NCBI GenBank assembly: GCA_023450835.1
Contig: JAEXGM010000014.1
Coordinates: 1-64,000 of the forward strand
Length of the DNA stretch: 64,000 nucleotides
Reading direction: 5' to 3'
Source of the DNA: Bacillota bacterium
Lineage (GTDB): Bacteria > Bacillota > Clostridia > Lachnospirales > Lachnospiraceae
The notes beneath the pieces are model-generated. The model did not search any database. It worked only from the letters and a program-made list of their open reading frames with translations, and was not told where the DNA came from. The translations under genes were made by a program, and so were the position numbers. This document shows positions 52,425 through 61,154 of the stretch, piece by piece. The first letter of the stretch is position 1. Each line of letters starts with the position of its first letter.

Positions 52425-52847
52425 CTAGCTGATTGCAAATATAAGCTCTGCTTCTGCAAAAATCTTCTCGCCGTCATAGGCTTTAGCAGAGGCAACACCA
52501 ATATTTCCTTTACTTTTTATCAGTTCCACTTCCAGTGTCAGTACATCTCCGGGTATTACCTTATTTCTGAACCTGGCTTTATTTACTCCGCCAAAGTAAG
52601 CATTTTTCCCTTTGTTTTCCTCCAGGGAAAGACAAACAACTGCTCCTACCTGAGCCATTGCTTCAATGATTAAAACTCCCGGCATAACCGGCTCCTCCGG
52701 AAAATGCCCGATAAAATAAGGCTCATTATAACTTACACACTTTTTCCCCACGGCACGTTTACCGGGTTCCAATTCATCGATTCTGTCAATTAATAAAAAG
52801 GGACTTCTTTGGGGTATGATTTTCTTTATCTCATTTATATCTAACAT
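52425..52847 (-). CDS. fabZ: (3R)-hydroxyacyl-ACP dehydratase FabZ
   Basis: From the ATG at 52847 it is 140 residues. Hot-dog fold with catalytic His48 (FIGHFPEEPVMPG) and Glu62 (IEAMAQVGAV). It dehydrates 3-hydroxyacyl-ACP in each elongation round. Upstream codons extend the frame by 15 residues, but the shorter form matches the family. In the fab operon between accB and accC. Confidence 0.95.
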   Translation of the reverse strand: MLDINEIKKIIPQRSPFLLIDRIDELEPGKRAVGKKCVSYNEPYFIGHFPEEPVMPGVLIIEAMAQVGAVVCLSLEENKGKNAYFGGVNKARFRNKVIPGDVLTLEVELIKSKGNIGVASAKAYDGEKIFAEAELIFAIS

Positions 52848-52901
52848 ATACTTCCCTGCTCTTTCGCTTCTAAGCTGCCTGTTCAGATTCAATTTCTAAG
52901 C

Positions 52902-53324
52902 TTATAGTGGCTTCAGATATATCAATGCCTGACCGTATTCCACCATATCTTTGTTGTTCACTTCAATGCGTTCTACGATACCGTCATATTCCGATTCGAT
53001 TTCATTCATAAGCTTCATGGCTTCTATAATGCCAACTGCCTGCCCCTTCTTTACCCTGTCACCTACCTGGACAAAAGGATCACTTTTATCGGATTTGGCT
53101 GCATAAAAAGTACCTACCATGGGGGATTTAATGACTAACAGATTTTCATCCTTTTTGGCTTCAGGTACTTCCACGAAAGGAATACTTCCGCTTGTAATAA
53201 CCTCTGTCTTAATAACTCTATCGCATTCAAGTTCCAGTGATACCTCGTTGTCTTTGTAGCGGAACGCTGTTACATTGCTTGCTGAAACCGCTTTAATCAA
53301 TTCAAGAATCTCTTCTTTATTCAC
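52902..53324 (-). CDS. accB: Biotin carboxyl carrier protein
   Basis: From a GTG at 53324 with AGGAGG six bases upstream it is 140 residues. The C-terminal biotinyl domain has the biotin site Lys104 in GIIEAMKLMNEIES. The N-terminal part (about 1-60) is the usual variable region. It carries carboxybiotin between AccC and AccA/AccD. Confidence 0.95.
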   Translation of the reverse strand: MNKEEILELIKAVSASNVTAFRYKDNEVSLELECDRVIKTEVITSGSIPFVEVPEAKKDENLLVIKSPMVGTFYAAKSDKSDPFVQVGDRVKKGQAVGIIEAMKLMNEIESEYDGIVERIEVNNKDMVEYGQALIYLKPL

Positions 53325-53374
53325 AGGTTTCCTCCTAATTTCAGGCTTACTGAAAATGCCTTCTACTTCATAAA

Positions 53375-54616
53375 TCAATCATTCTTATATTTTTTTACCA
53401 GAAGACTTCCGTTATGCCCGCCAAAACCTAAAGAGTTTGATATGGCATAATTTATCTCTCTGTCTGTTACCGGATTCTTGGCATAATTTAAACCAAGTTC
53501 TTCGTCAGGAATTTCATAGCCTGCTGTAGCATGAACATAGTTTTCCAGAACGGATTTCACACATACGATGAATTCCACGGCTCCCGCTGCACCAAGCATA
53601 TGTCCTGTCATTGACTTGGTAGAATTTACGACCGTATTGTAAGCATGCTCTCCTAAAGCCAGCTTAATAGACATGGTTTCATAAAGATCATTGTGATGGG
53701 TACTGGTTCCGTGGGCATTGACATAATCTACATCCTCAGGGCTGATTCCTGCTTCTTTTATCGCCAGTGTCATAGCTCTTGCGGCACCTTCCCCATCGTC
53801 AGAAGGAGAAGTAATATGAAAAGCATCACAGGTAGCACCATAACCTGCTATTTCTGCCAGAATAGTAGCTCCTCTGTTAACAGCGTGCTCGTAAGATTCC
53901 AATACAACAACTCCGGCACCCTCACCCATTACAAAACCGCTTCTTTCCTTATCAAAGGGAATAGACGCTCTCTTCGGGTCCGTCTGGGTAGTCATAGCTG
54001 TAAGTGCTGAAAAACCTGATACTCCGATGGGGCTGATAGCTGCTTCCGTACCGCCTGCTACCATAACATCCGCTTCGTTGCACTGGATGTATCTCATCGC
54101 TTCTCCGATGGAATGGGTTCCGGTAGCACAAGCTGTAACCACATTGGTGCATTTTCCTTTAAGACCATACTGGATTGCAACATTTCCGGCAGCCATATTG
54201 GATATCATAAGAGGAACCAGTAAAGGAGCAATTCTCTTCGGTCCTTTTTCTAAGAGTTTCGTATGCTCTCTTTCCACTGCCTGCAAGCTTCCGATTCCGG
54301 AACCTACGCAGACACCGATTCTGGTAGCGTCTTCTTTTTCCATATCCAGTCCGGCATTTTTAATCGCCTCGCCTGCTGCGGCTACCGCATATTGACAGAA
54401 GTCCTCCATACGTTTGGCAGCCTTAGGATCCATATAATCCGCCGCATGAAAGTCCTTTACCTGCGCAGCTAATTTTACTTTATACTCTGTGGTATCAAAA
54501 TAAGTGATAGGTGCAAATGGAATTCTTTGCTCCTTAATTCCCTGCCAGAAATCTTCTATATTATTGCCGATAGGTGAAATAATACCCATACCGGTTACAA
54601 CTACACGTTTACTCAT
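53375..54616 (-). CDS. fabF: Beta-ketoacyl-ACP synthase II
   Basis: A 413-residue thiolase-fold condensing enzyme with Cys163 (VVTACATGTHSIG), His303-type (VNAHGTSTHHND) and His340-type (STKSMTGHMLGAAGAVE) residues. It extends acyl-ACP with malonyl-ACP. No FabH initiator gene is in this operon, so initiation must be encoded elsewhere or be done by another route. AGAGG before the ATG. Confidence 0.96.
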   Translation of the reverse strand: MSKRVVVTGMGIISPIGNNIEDFWQGIKEQRIPFAPITYFDTTEYKVKLAAQVKDFHAADYMDPKAAKRMEDFCQYAVAAAGEAIKNAGLDMEKEDATRIGVCVGSGIGSLQAVEREHTKLLEKGPKRIAPLLVPLMISNMAAGNVAIQYGLKGKCTNVVTACATGTHSIGEAMRYIQCNEADVMVAGGTEAAISPIGVSGFSALTAMTTQTDPKRASIPFDKERSGFVMGEGAGVVVLESYEHAVNRGATILAEIAGYGATCDAFHITSPSDDGEGAARAMTLAIKEAGISPEDVDYVNAHGTSTHHNDLYETMSIKLALGEHAYNTVVNSTKSMTGHMLGAAGAVEFIVCVKSVLENYVHATAGYEIPDEELGLNYAKNPVTDREINYAISNSLGFGGHNGSLLVKKYKND

Positions 54617-54663
54617 TTTAACCTCTTTTCTGAATACATAGTTGAATAATGCCTTACTTCAAC

Positions 54664-54703
54664 CTAACAACCATGCTCTTTCCAATGCGCCTCATGGCAT
54701 GCT
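54664..54703 (+). repeat. Dispersed intergenic repeat, copy E (5' end only)
   Basis: CTAACAACCATGCTCTTTCC followed by AATGCGCCTCATGGC matches copy F (4245) and the left end of copies A and D. It lies between fabG and fabF, antisense to the operon. Confidence 0.5.
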
Positions 54704-54812
54704 GTCAACATGCTGCAAACCAATATTATAAAAATGCAATGAATTTTCACCAGTATCCATGCTGCAAATACACTTCGAATCAAAAGTAAAAATTGCATTC
54801 GTTGATTCTATC

Positions 54813-55553
54813 TTAAATTCCCATACCGCCGTCTACCGATAATACCTGACCGGTTATATAGGAAGCTTTATCCGATGCCAGAAACACAACGGCCTCTGCA
54901 ATATCGGAACCTTCTCCGAATCTCTTTAAAGGAATCGTCTCAATTGCCTTAGCTTTGATTTCCTCCTTCAGGTTAACCGTCATATCGGTATTGATATAAC
55001 CGGGAGCGACAGCATTGACATTAATACTTCTGGAAGCCAGTTCTCTTGCAAGAGTCTTTGTCATTCCAATTACTCCGGCTTTTGCCGCACTGTAGTTTAC
55101 CTGTCCGGGATTTCCGTGAATGCCGGATATTGAAGAAATGTTAACGATTTTTCCGTATCTTTGCTTTAACATTACGCGGGATGCCTGTTTCAGGCAATAG
55201 AAAACACCTTTTAAGTTGGTATCAATTACCTGGTCAAATTCTTCATTACTCATCTTTAATATGAGATTGTCTCTTGTAATTCCTGCATTATTGACCAGGA
55301 TGTCAAGTCTCTTATATTCTTTTATTATAAAGGCGAACATATTATCTACATCTGTAGAATCAGATACATTTCCTTTTAGCAGAACGGCTTCTCCGCCCTT
55401 CTCCTTAATTTCATCGACTGTCTGTCTGGCAGCTTCTTCCGAACCGTTGTAATTTATCATAACAGTGGCACCGTTTTCTGCCAGAGCAAGCGCTATCGCT
55501 CTGCCAATACCCTTGCTTGCGCCGGTTACCAGTGCAATCTTACCCTCTAGCAT
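54813..55553 (-). CDS. fabG: 3-oxoacyl-ACP reductase FabG
   Basis: A 246-residue short-chain dehydrogenase: NAD(P)-binding TGASKGIGRAIALALAENGA, NNAG motif (LVNNAGITRDN) and the catalytic Ser-Tyr-Lys in VNISSISGIHGNPGQVNYSAAKAG. It reduces 3-ketoacyl-ACP. Its start overlaps the fabD end by 14 bases and has AAAGGAGG. Confidence 0.96.
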   Translation of the reverse strand: MLEGKIALVTGASKGIGRAIALALAENGATVMINYNGSEEAARQTVDEIKEKGGEAVLLKGNVSDSTDVDNMFAFIIKEYKRLDILVNNAGITRDNLILKMSNEEFDQVIDTNLKGVFYCLKQASRVMLKQRYGKIVNISSISGIHGNPGQVNYSAAKAGVIGMTKTLARELASRSINVNAVAPGYINTDMTVNLKEEIKAKAIETIPLKRFGEGSDIAEAVVFLASDKASYITGQVLSVDGGMGI

Positions 55554-56472
55554 GTAATGCCTCCTTTAATTTCTCTAAATCCGCTGTTTTTTCTATATTA
55601 ACAACCAGTGCTTCCTTTTCTATCTTCTTTAAAAATCCTGCCAGTGTCTTTCCCGGGCCGATTTCAACAAAAAGGTCGACTCCCTCTGCCAAAAGAGTAC
55701 GTACACACTCTTCCCATCTGACAGATGAATATACCTGGCGGGAAAGGCTATCCCTGATGGTATCTCCAGTCCTTACAACCTTAGCATCCACATTTGCCGT
55801 ATATGGAATAACCGGCGAATTTACATTAACTGCTTTTAGTTTTTCTAAGAGAGCTTCTCCTGCTTCCTTTAACATAGGGGAATGAAAGGGTCCGCTGACA
55901 TTCAAGGGAAGAACCCGTTTAGCTCCCGCCTTTGTCAACTCTTCGGATATCTGTGTAAGCGCTTCTTTCTCTCCCGATATTACGGTCTGCCCCGGGCAGT
56001 TATAGTTGGCTATTCCAACAGCACCCTGACCCTTTGCCAAAACCTCTTCTATTACCTTTGTATCAAGGCCAAGAACTGCTGCCATACCACCCTTGCCTTC
56101 CGGAACGGCACTCTCCATCAATTCTCCTCTTGCCTTTACAAGCGGAATTCCTTCTTCAAAGGATATGGCGCCTGAAGCGATGACAGCCGGGTATTCACCG
56201 AGGCTAAGACCTGCATAATAATCCGGCAGAAATTCAAGTTCTTTTACCGCAGCCAGCATGGCTAAACAGGTTACCGCCATGGCAGGCTGGGTATATCTTG
56301 TGATGTTTAACAGAGGATTTTCTTCAAAACAAAGATTTTTTATGTCCATACCAAGCAGTTCTTCTGCTTTGTCATATGTTTCTTTCGAAGTTTTAAAATT
56401 TTCATAGAAATCTTTTCCCATGCCGGCATATTGAGCGCCTTGACCCGGAAATATAAAAGCTGTTTTACCCAT
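55540..56472 (-). CDS. fabD: Malonyl-CoA-ACP transacylase
   Basis: From the ATG at 56472 it is 310 residues. FPGQGAQYAGMG opens the family fold; Ser90 in AGLSLGEY is the acyl nucleophile (GLSLGEY where many have GHSLGEY) and a His in VSGPFHSPMLKEAG completes the dyad. It loads malonate onto ACP. A start at 56487, overlapping the fabK end, is also possible. Confidence 0.95.
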   Translation of the reverse strand: MGKTAFIFPGQGAQYAGMGKDFYENFKTSKETYDKAEELLGMDIKNLCFEENPLLNITRYTQPAMAVTCLAMLAAVKELEFLPDYYAGLSLGEYPAVIASGAISFEEGIPLVKARGELMESAVPEGKGGMAAVLGLDTKVIEEVLAKGQGAVGIANYNCPGQTVISGEKEALTQISEELTKAGAKRVLPLNVSGPFHSPMLKEAGEALLEKLKAVNVNSPVIPYTANVDAKVVRTGDTIRDSLSRQVYSSVRWEECVRTLLAEGVDLFVEIGPGKTLAGFLKKIEKEALVVNIEKTADLEKLKEALHARG

Positions 56473-56477
56473 AGGTC

Positions 56478-57428
56478 TTATAACCATCCTTTTTTGATTG
56501 CACTGACAGCTTCCGTAATCATTTCTTCCATAATCTCTTTACAGGACTGTTCTTTGGATACAAGGCCGGCTATCTGTCCTGCCATAACGGAACCTTCCGT
56601 AATATCCCCTTCCATTACCGCTTTTCTCAAAGAACCAAGGGTTAAAAGCTCTAATTCCTCGAAGCTCTTTCCTTCTTGTTCTAGTTTCAGGTAATTTCTG
56701 GTCATATTATTGCGCAGAGCTCTTACCGGGTGTCCGGTGGAGCGCCCTGTTACAATAGAATCAATGTCTTTGGAGCCAATAATACGCTTTTTATAATTAT
56801 CATGTACAATGGATTCATGGGATACTACAAAACGTGTTCCCACCTGGGCTCCTTTTGCACCAAGCATTAAAATTGCTGCCAGACCTCTGCCGTCACCAAC
56901 TCCGCCCGCTGCTATAACAGGAATAGAGACTGCATCCACTATCTGCGGAATTAATGCCATGGTTGTCAATTCCCCTATATGTCCTCCCGCTTCGCAGCCT
57001 TCCGCTACCAGCGCATCTGCTCCGCTTCGCTCCATCCTCTTTGCCAGTGCCACGGAAGCTACTACCGGAATTACGATGATTCCGGCAGCCTTCCAATCTT
57101 TCAGATATTTCTCCGGATTGCCGGCTCCTGTTGTTACTACGGGAACCTTTTCCTCTATGACTACCTGAGCGACCTCTGGAGCATTGGGGCTTAGAAGCAT
57201 AATATTAACGCCAAAAGGCTTATCTGTTTTCTCTTTTGCTTTTCTGATTTCATTTCTGACAACGTCTGCGGGGGCATTTCCGGCAGCAATGATTCCAAGC
57301 CCCCCTGCCTCTGATACTCCGGCAGCCAGATTATGTTCAGCAACCCATGCCATACCGCCTTGGATAATTGGATACTTTATATGGAGCAGGTCACAGATAT
57401 TTGTATGCAATGCCGACTCTTTTTCCAT
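56478..57428 (-). CDS. fabK: Enoyl-ACP reductase II (FMN-dependent FabK)
   Basis: A 316-residue TIM-barrel flavoprotein of the FabK/nitronate monooxygenase family: YPIIQGGMAWVAEHNLAAGVSEAGGLGIIAAG, GCEAGGHIG and PVIAAGGVGDGRG bind FMN and substrate. Its position between acpP and fabD marks it as the enoyl-ACP reductase, since no FabI is here. The ATG touches the acpP stop codon, indicating translational coupling. Confidence 0.95.
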   Translation of the reverse strand: MEKESALHTNICDLLHIKYPIIQGGMAWVAEHNLAAGVSEAGGLGIIAAGNAPADVVRNEIRKAKEKTDKPFGVNIMLLSPNAPEVAQVVIEEKVPVVTTGAGNPEKYLKDWKAAGIIVIPVVASVALAKRMERSGADALVAEGCEAGGHIGELTTMALIPQIVDAVSIPVIAAGGVGDGRGLAAILMLGAKGAQVGTRFVVSHESIVHDNYKKRIIGSKDIDSIVTGRSTGHPVRALRNNMTRNYLKLEQEGKSFEELELLTLGSLRKAVMEGDITEGSVMAGQIAGLVSKEQSCKEIMEEMITEAVSAIKKGWL

Positions 57429-57659
57429 TTATTCCACACCCTTATTCTTAAGATAAGTAATCAAGTCTCCTACTGTTTCCATGGTATTTAAGTCTTCGGA
57501 AGGAATTTCAATGTCATATTCCTCTTCTACTGCCATGATTAATTCAAAGAGCTCCAGGGAATCTGCTCCCAGGTCTTCTTTAAATGATGAACTTTCGCTG
57601 ATTGTGCTGCTCTCTACTGTAAGCTGTCCTGCAATGATTTCAATAATTTTTTCTAACAT
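57429..57659 (-). CDS. acpP: Acyl carrier protein
   Basis: A 76-residue acidic helical protein with the phosphopantetheine site Ser34 in DLGADSLELFELI. It carries growing acyl chains for the Fab enzymes that follow. GAGAGGAAA before the ATG. First gene of the fab operon; no FabT or FapR regulator gene is seen next to it. Confidence 0.97.
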   Translation of the reverse strand: MLEKIIEIIAGQLTVESSTISESSSFKEDLGADSLELFELIMAVEEEYDIEIPSEDLNTMETVGDLITYLKNKGVE

Positions 57660-57717
57660 ATTTTCCTCTCATTCGCCGCTCATTAACTATTCTGGCGGCA
57701 TTATTAATTTTTATTTT

Positions 57718-58137
57718 TTAGTAACTTATCTGCATTTTCTTTAAAGCGCGTTTGATAAATTTTCTCCTCTTGATGATTACAAGAAGGAGTCCGATGATTA
57801 CTATAAGTGCAGCAATTACTGCTGATATCAATTTAAAGATATTCGAAATACCACGTTTGAATACGCGAATGGAAAAACCGAATTCAGAACTGTCTTTACT
57901 TTCTGTCTGATTAATGTCCTCGCTCTTTTCGTCAAAGTCTTTTGAAAACTCTTCCATGTGGTTCATAAAAATGCTGTCACTTGGGTTTTCTTCTTTTTTA
58001 TAAATTGATTTGATGTAGAAATATGCTCTCTTAAAGACATTTCCTTTTCTGTTCCTGATATCTCTTTCTGTGAAATTCTCATTTAATGCGGCTGCATCCA
58101 GTTCGCTTAACATGTTGATAAGTGTCTGTTCATTCAT
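57718..58137 (-). CDS. Membrane protein, possible anti-sigma factor
   Basis: From the ATG at 58137 (GGGAGG upstream) it is 139 residues. A cytoplasmic N-terminal part of about 100 residues rich in Glu, Asp, Asn and Lys is followed by one transmembrane helix (LISAVIAALIVIIGLLLVII) and a basic tail. It follows a sigma-factor gene by 70 bases. Position and topology fit an anti-sigma factor, but no zinc (ZAS) motif or other known family is recognised. Confidence 0.55.
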   Translation of the reverse strand: MNEQTLINMLSELDAAALNENFTERDIRNRKGNVFKRAYFYIKSIYKKEENPSDSIFMNHMEEFSKDFDEKSEDINQTESKDSSEFGFSIRVFKRGISNIFKLISAVIAALIVIIGLLLVIIKRRKFIKRALKKMQISY

Positions 58138-58206
58138 ACTGTTACCTCCCAATTCCTGTACATATCTCAGTCCATCAGACCCCAGGCAGTTGCACGCCTT
58201 TTCTTT

Positions 58207-58785
58207 TTACATCGGCCCTTCTATCCATCTTAATTTCTGGTCAAAGGTAAGCTTCATTTTACTTCGCAGTCTTGATAACCGGCTGTCAATAGCTGTGACA
58301 CTCATCTTCATGGCTTTTGCTATATCCTTTGAGGATTGCAGATAATAGTACCTGCGCAAGACTAACTCCCTGTCTTTTTTGTCCAGCTCCTTGATTATTT
58401 CATTTAAGAGGTTAATATCCTCTTTACGAAATATCTGATTTTCTACATTTTGACTTTGGTCAACGTAGTACTGGGCAATATCCGAAAAGTCATCATTGTA
58501 CTCCATTCCTTCTCTGCGGCTTAAGTCCCGAAGCTTATTTATTGCAGTGTTTCGGACAATTACCTTTAGATATGTTTTTAAGGAGGCTTTCTCCATGTCA
58601 TAACGCTCAATATGCTTCCATAGCTTCATGTAGGTATCATTAACACACTCTTCAATGTCTTCCCATCGTCCGCCCAGAATCGTACCCGCAATATGGATCA
58701 AAAGCCTTTCATACTTTTCAGACAACTTTAATAAACCTATATCATTCTTTTCATAAAGCAGGTTTACTATTGCCTCATCCTTCAA
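58207..58785 (-). CDS. Sigma-70 family (ECF-like) RNA polymerase sigma factor
   Basis: A 192-residue sigma factor starting at a TTG with AAAGGAGG eight bases upstream. Region 2 (WEDIEECVNDTYMKLWKHIERYDMEKASLKTYLKVIVRNTAINKLRD) and region 4 (ELVLRRYYYLQSSKDIAKAMKMSVTAIDSRLSRLRSKMKL) are clear; region 3 is missing, as in ECF factors. It probably answers an envelope signal through the membrane protein encoded downstream. Its regulon is unknown. Confidence 0.9.
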   Translation of the reverse strand: MKDEAIVNLLYEKNDIGLLKLSEKYERLLIHIAGTILGGRWEDIEECVNDTYMKLWKHIERYDMEKASLKTYLKVIVRNTAINKLRDLSRREGMEYNDDFSDIAQYYVDQSQNVENQIFRKEDINLLNEIIKELDKKDRELVLRRYYYLQSSKDIAKAMKMSVTAIDSRLSRLRSKMKLTFDQKLRWIEGPM

Positions 58786-58853
58786 GTTATTAGCCTCCTT
58801 TCACATGCTCCCATACTAATACACGATAAAAATAATAATCTTGCAAAATATTT

Positions 58854-60356
58854 TTAATTTTTTTCTAAAGCTGTTTCCGTATAGTTATTGCTGCCATTCC
58901 ATAACAGCCATTCCGTATAGCCGGCATCATAGACCGCTTTAATCTGCTCTCTTATTTCAGCCTTTCCATAGTCAATATGGTGCTTTACCCAGGTTGCCGT
59001 AAAGTCCTGGAGCCAGGGCCGTACAACTGCCATCTTCTTCCCGGTCGTTTCATCCTTTTGTAATGCTTCCTCTGATTTCTTCAGAGCTGCCAGAATTGTC
59101 TCGTAGGGCTTCGTATCGGGATAGGAAATTCCAAAGGAGCCTTCTCCATAATGAGAGGGATATATCATGGGGCAGATATAATCCAGGTACTCTGCCATTT
59201 TTACATAGTCCTGTCCTACAATTTCAGCATCTATCTTACTGTCTATAATAGTGCCAAAAACATCGGCTGACACCTTTACACCAAGAGGTTTTAAACTGTC
59301 ACAGGCATATTTGGTAAATTCACTGATGGCTTCAGTCTTAGTCTTCCCCTTTCCATCTGCTCCAAAATCCACCTGTTTCATGCCTGAGTCTGTAGAAAAA
59401 CGGATATAATCATACTGAATTTCATCAAATCCTAAATCTGCCGCCTCTTTTCCGATATCCACCAGGTAATCCCATACTTCCTTTTTATAAGGGTTGACCC
59501 AACGGTCGCCGTTCTTATCCTGAAAGACACTGCCGTCCTTCTTCTTAAGGCACAAATCTTTCCTTTTCTTAGCCAGCAGCGGGTCCTTAAAAGCAACTAC
59601 TCTTGCTATCAGATAGATGTTTTCCTCTTTTAACTTCTTTATAAGCCCAGGCATATCATTTATATAAGCTGTGTCCGCTCCAATTTCTTTTGCCAGAGGC
59701 TGGTCCATCTTATAGGTAATCTCCCCGTTGTCATTCTTAACATCGATAACCATCGCATTAATCTCTGTATCATCCGCCAGGGAGATTAAATCTTTCATGT
59801 AAGTTGACATGCCTGCTCTGTAGCCGGATACATAAATTCCTTTAACTGCTTCGGCTTCTGCGTTCGTTTCTGTCTCAGTATTTGTTTCCGTCTCAGTTTC
59901 AGTTACTGTTTCTGAGTCTGACACCGGCTGCTTACCTGCGCTGGTACCTGATCCATCTGTCGATTCTGTATCCCCCTGCTGCTGATCCTTACTGTCTGTA
60001 TTCGATTTTTCGCCGGAGCCCGGCTCGGCTGGTGTCACCGGTTTTTGAATAGTATCATCAAGGGGCTTTTGATTATTATCAAATACTTCATGAGAGGCTG
60101 TATTATCCGCTGCCGCATCCTCACTGCTGCCGCCCTCTGCATTATCTTTATTATCTTGCAGCAACTCCTTATTTGCATCTTTTCTGTTAATAACAAGACC
60201 GTGAATATTTACCACATGAAAATATTGTAAAACAGGTATGGATATTAGTAAGGCAAACACCAGAATACCCGTTGCTGCTATCCACCGTTTTCTCCTTTTT
60301 CTGTTATTCCTGCTTCCATCTTTTTCGTATTTAATGTATATGTCTTTTTTCTTCAT
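58854..60356 (-). CDS. Membrane-anchored putative glycoside hydrolase (DUF4015 type)
   Basis: A 500-residue protein with an N-terminal membrane anchor (WIAATGILVFALLISIPVLQYF), a low-complexity linker at about 75-165 with alternating Glu and Thr (TETETETNTETETNAEAEA), and a TIM-barrel-like C-terminal domain of the DUF4015 group (VKGIYVSGYRAGMSTYMKDL; DEIQYDYIRFSTDSGMKQVDFGADG; LDYICPMIYPSHYGEGSFG). Outward catalytic domain expected. Substrate unknown; glycan of the cell surface is a guess. Confidence 0.85.
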   Translation of the reverse strand: MKKKDIYIKYEKDGSRNNRKRRKRWIAATGILVFALLISIPVLQYFHVVNIHGLVINRKDANKELLQDNKDNAEGGSSEDAAADNTASHEVFDNNQKPLDDTIQKPVTPAEPGSGEKSNTDSKDQQQGDTESTDGSGTSAGKQPVSDSETVTETETETNTETETNAEAEAVKGIYVSGYRAGMSTYMKDLISLADDTEINAMVIDVKNDNGEITYKMDQPLAKEIGADTAYINDMPGLIKKLKEENIYLIARVVAFKDPLLAKKRKDLCLKKKDGSVFQDKNGDRWVNPYKKEVWDYLVDIGKEAADLGFDEIQYDYIRFSTDSGMKQVDFGADGKGKTKTEAISEFTKYACDSLKPLGVKVSADVFGTIIDSKIDAEIVGQDYVKMAEYLDYICPMIYPSHYGEGSFGISYPDTKPYETILAALKKSEEALQKDETTGKKMAVVRPWLQDFTATWVKHHIDYGKAEIREQIKAVYDAGYTEWLLWNGSNNYTETALEKN

Positions 60357-60622
60357 ATTTGTCCTTTGTTATCCTCCCGTTATACCCCTTAAATAATTTT
60401 TATATATTTTATTAATTTGTTATCAGCTCTTTAAATTTGGCAGAAAATATAATTGCTGTTTATTTCCTTCTTTTATTATATCGCTCCTTCGAGAGCTTTT
60501 CATTATATTTTCTGTTTTTCTTATCAGAAACATACACAACAATTCAAGTTATCTTTTGAATATAAACTCCGGACTTTTATGAGTATTATCCGGCATTTAC
60601 CCTGCATTTTAAGTATTTTAAT

Positions 60623-60651
60623 TTGACACTTTCTTAATATAGAGATATAAT
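60623..60651 (+). promoter_or_regulatory. Promoter of the XRE regulator gene
   Basis: Perfect TTGACA (60623-60628), 17-base spacer, perfect TATAAT (60646-60651). The rest of 60357-60622 is AT-rich with no feature recognised. Confidence 0.85.
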
Positions 60652-60712
60652 TTTTATAAAAATAATAGTTACTAATGTTACCAATTGCATTTCAGGGGGG
60701 AGAGATATAAAT

Positions 60713-61054
60713 ATGTCTTTTAATGACCGTCTTAAATTCTTGCGCCAGAAATTCAAGTTAACACAGGGAGAGCTGGCAGCAGTCATTGGTATAAGACCCA
60801 GTGCCGTTGCAAATTACGAAGCCAAAAGAAATGAACCTTCTTTTGATAAACTTATAGCCTTATCCAATTACTTTAAAGTATCCTGTGACTATTTGTTGGG
60901 AGTCTCTGATAACACTCTGCGTATCGGTTATGGTGACTTTGTGAATGAAACTGCTGATTTTATCAAGAGGTATAATGAACTAACTCCTGATAATAAAGAA
61001 GAATTACATAATTATTTAGATTATTTACTATATAAACAAGACCAGTTACAATAA
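60713..61054 (+). CDS. XRE family helix-turn-helix regulator
   Basis: A 113-residue protein. The first 65 residues are an HTH_3 domain (RLKFLRQKFKLTQGELAAVIGIRPSAVANYEAKRNEPSFDKLIALSNYFKVSCDYLLG); the rest is a short helical tail that may dimerise. GGGGGGAGAG before the ATG and a consensus promoter suggest strong basal expression. No target is evident; it is not next to phage or toxin genes. Confidence 0.9.
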   Translation: MSFNDRLKFLRQKFKLTQGELAAVIGIRPSAVANYEAKRNEPSFDKLIALSNYFKVSCDYLLGVSDNTLRIGYGDFVNETADFIKRYNELTPDNKEELHNYLDYLLYKQDQLQ

Positions 61055-61069
61055 TTAAGTTTGTTGTTA

Positions 61070-61106
61070 AAAAAACAGTATGGTTTCTGACGAAAACCAT
61101 ACTGTT
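61070..61106 (-). terminator. Terminator of the chemoreceptor gene
   Basis: On the minus strand AACAGTATGGTTT and AAACCATACTGTT form a 13-bp stem followed by eight T. It may also serve the convergent XRE gene. Confidence 0.9.
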
Positions 61107-61154
61107 CATGATATTGTTTCACTGCTACGAAACAGTCTCTTAATTAAAATATTA

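Noticed and set aside
59700..60130. Tandem repeat in the membrane-anchored glycosidase as a possible CRISPR or satellite
   Set aside because: It is an in-frame Glu/Thr codon run coding for a low-complexity linker.
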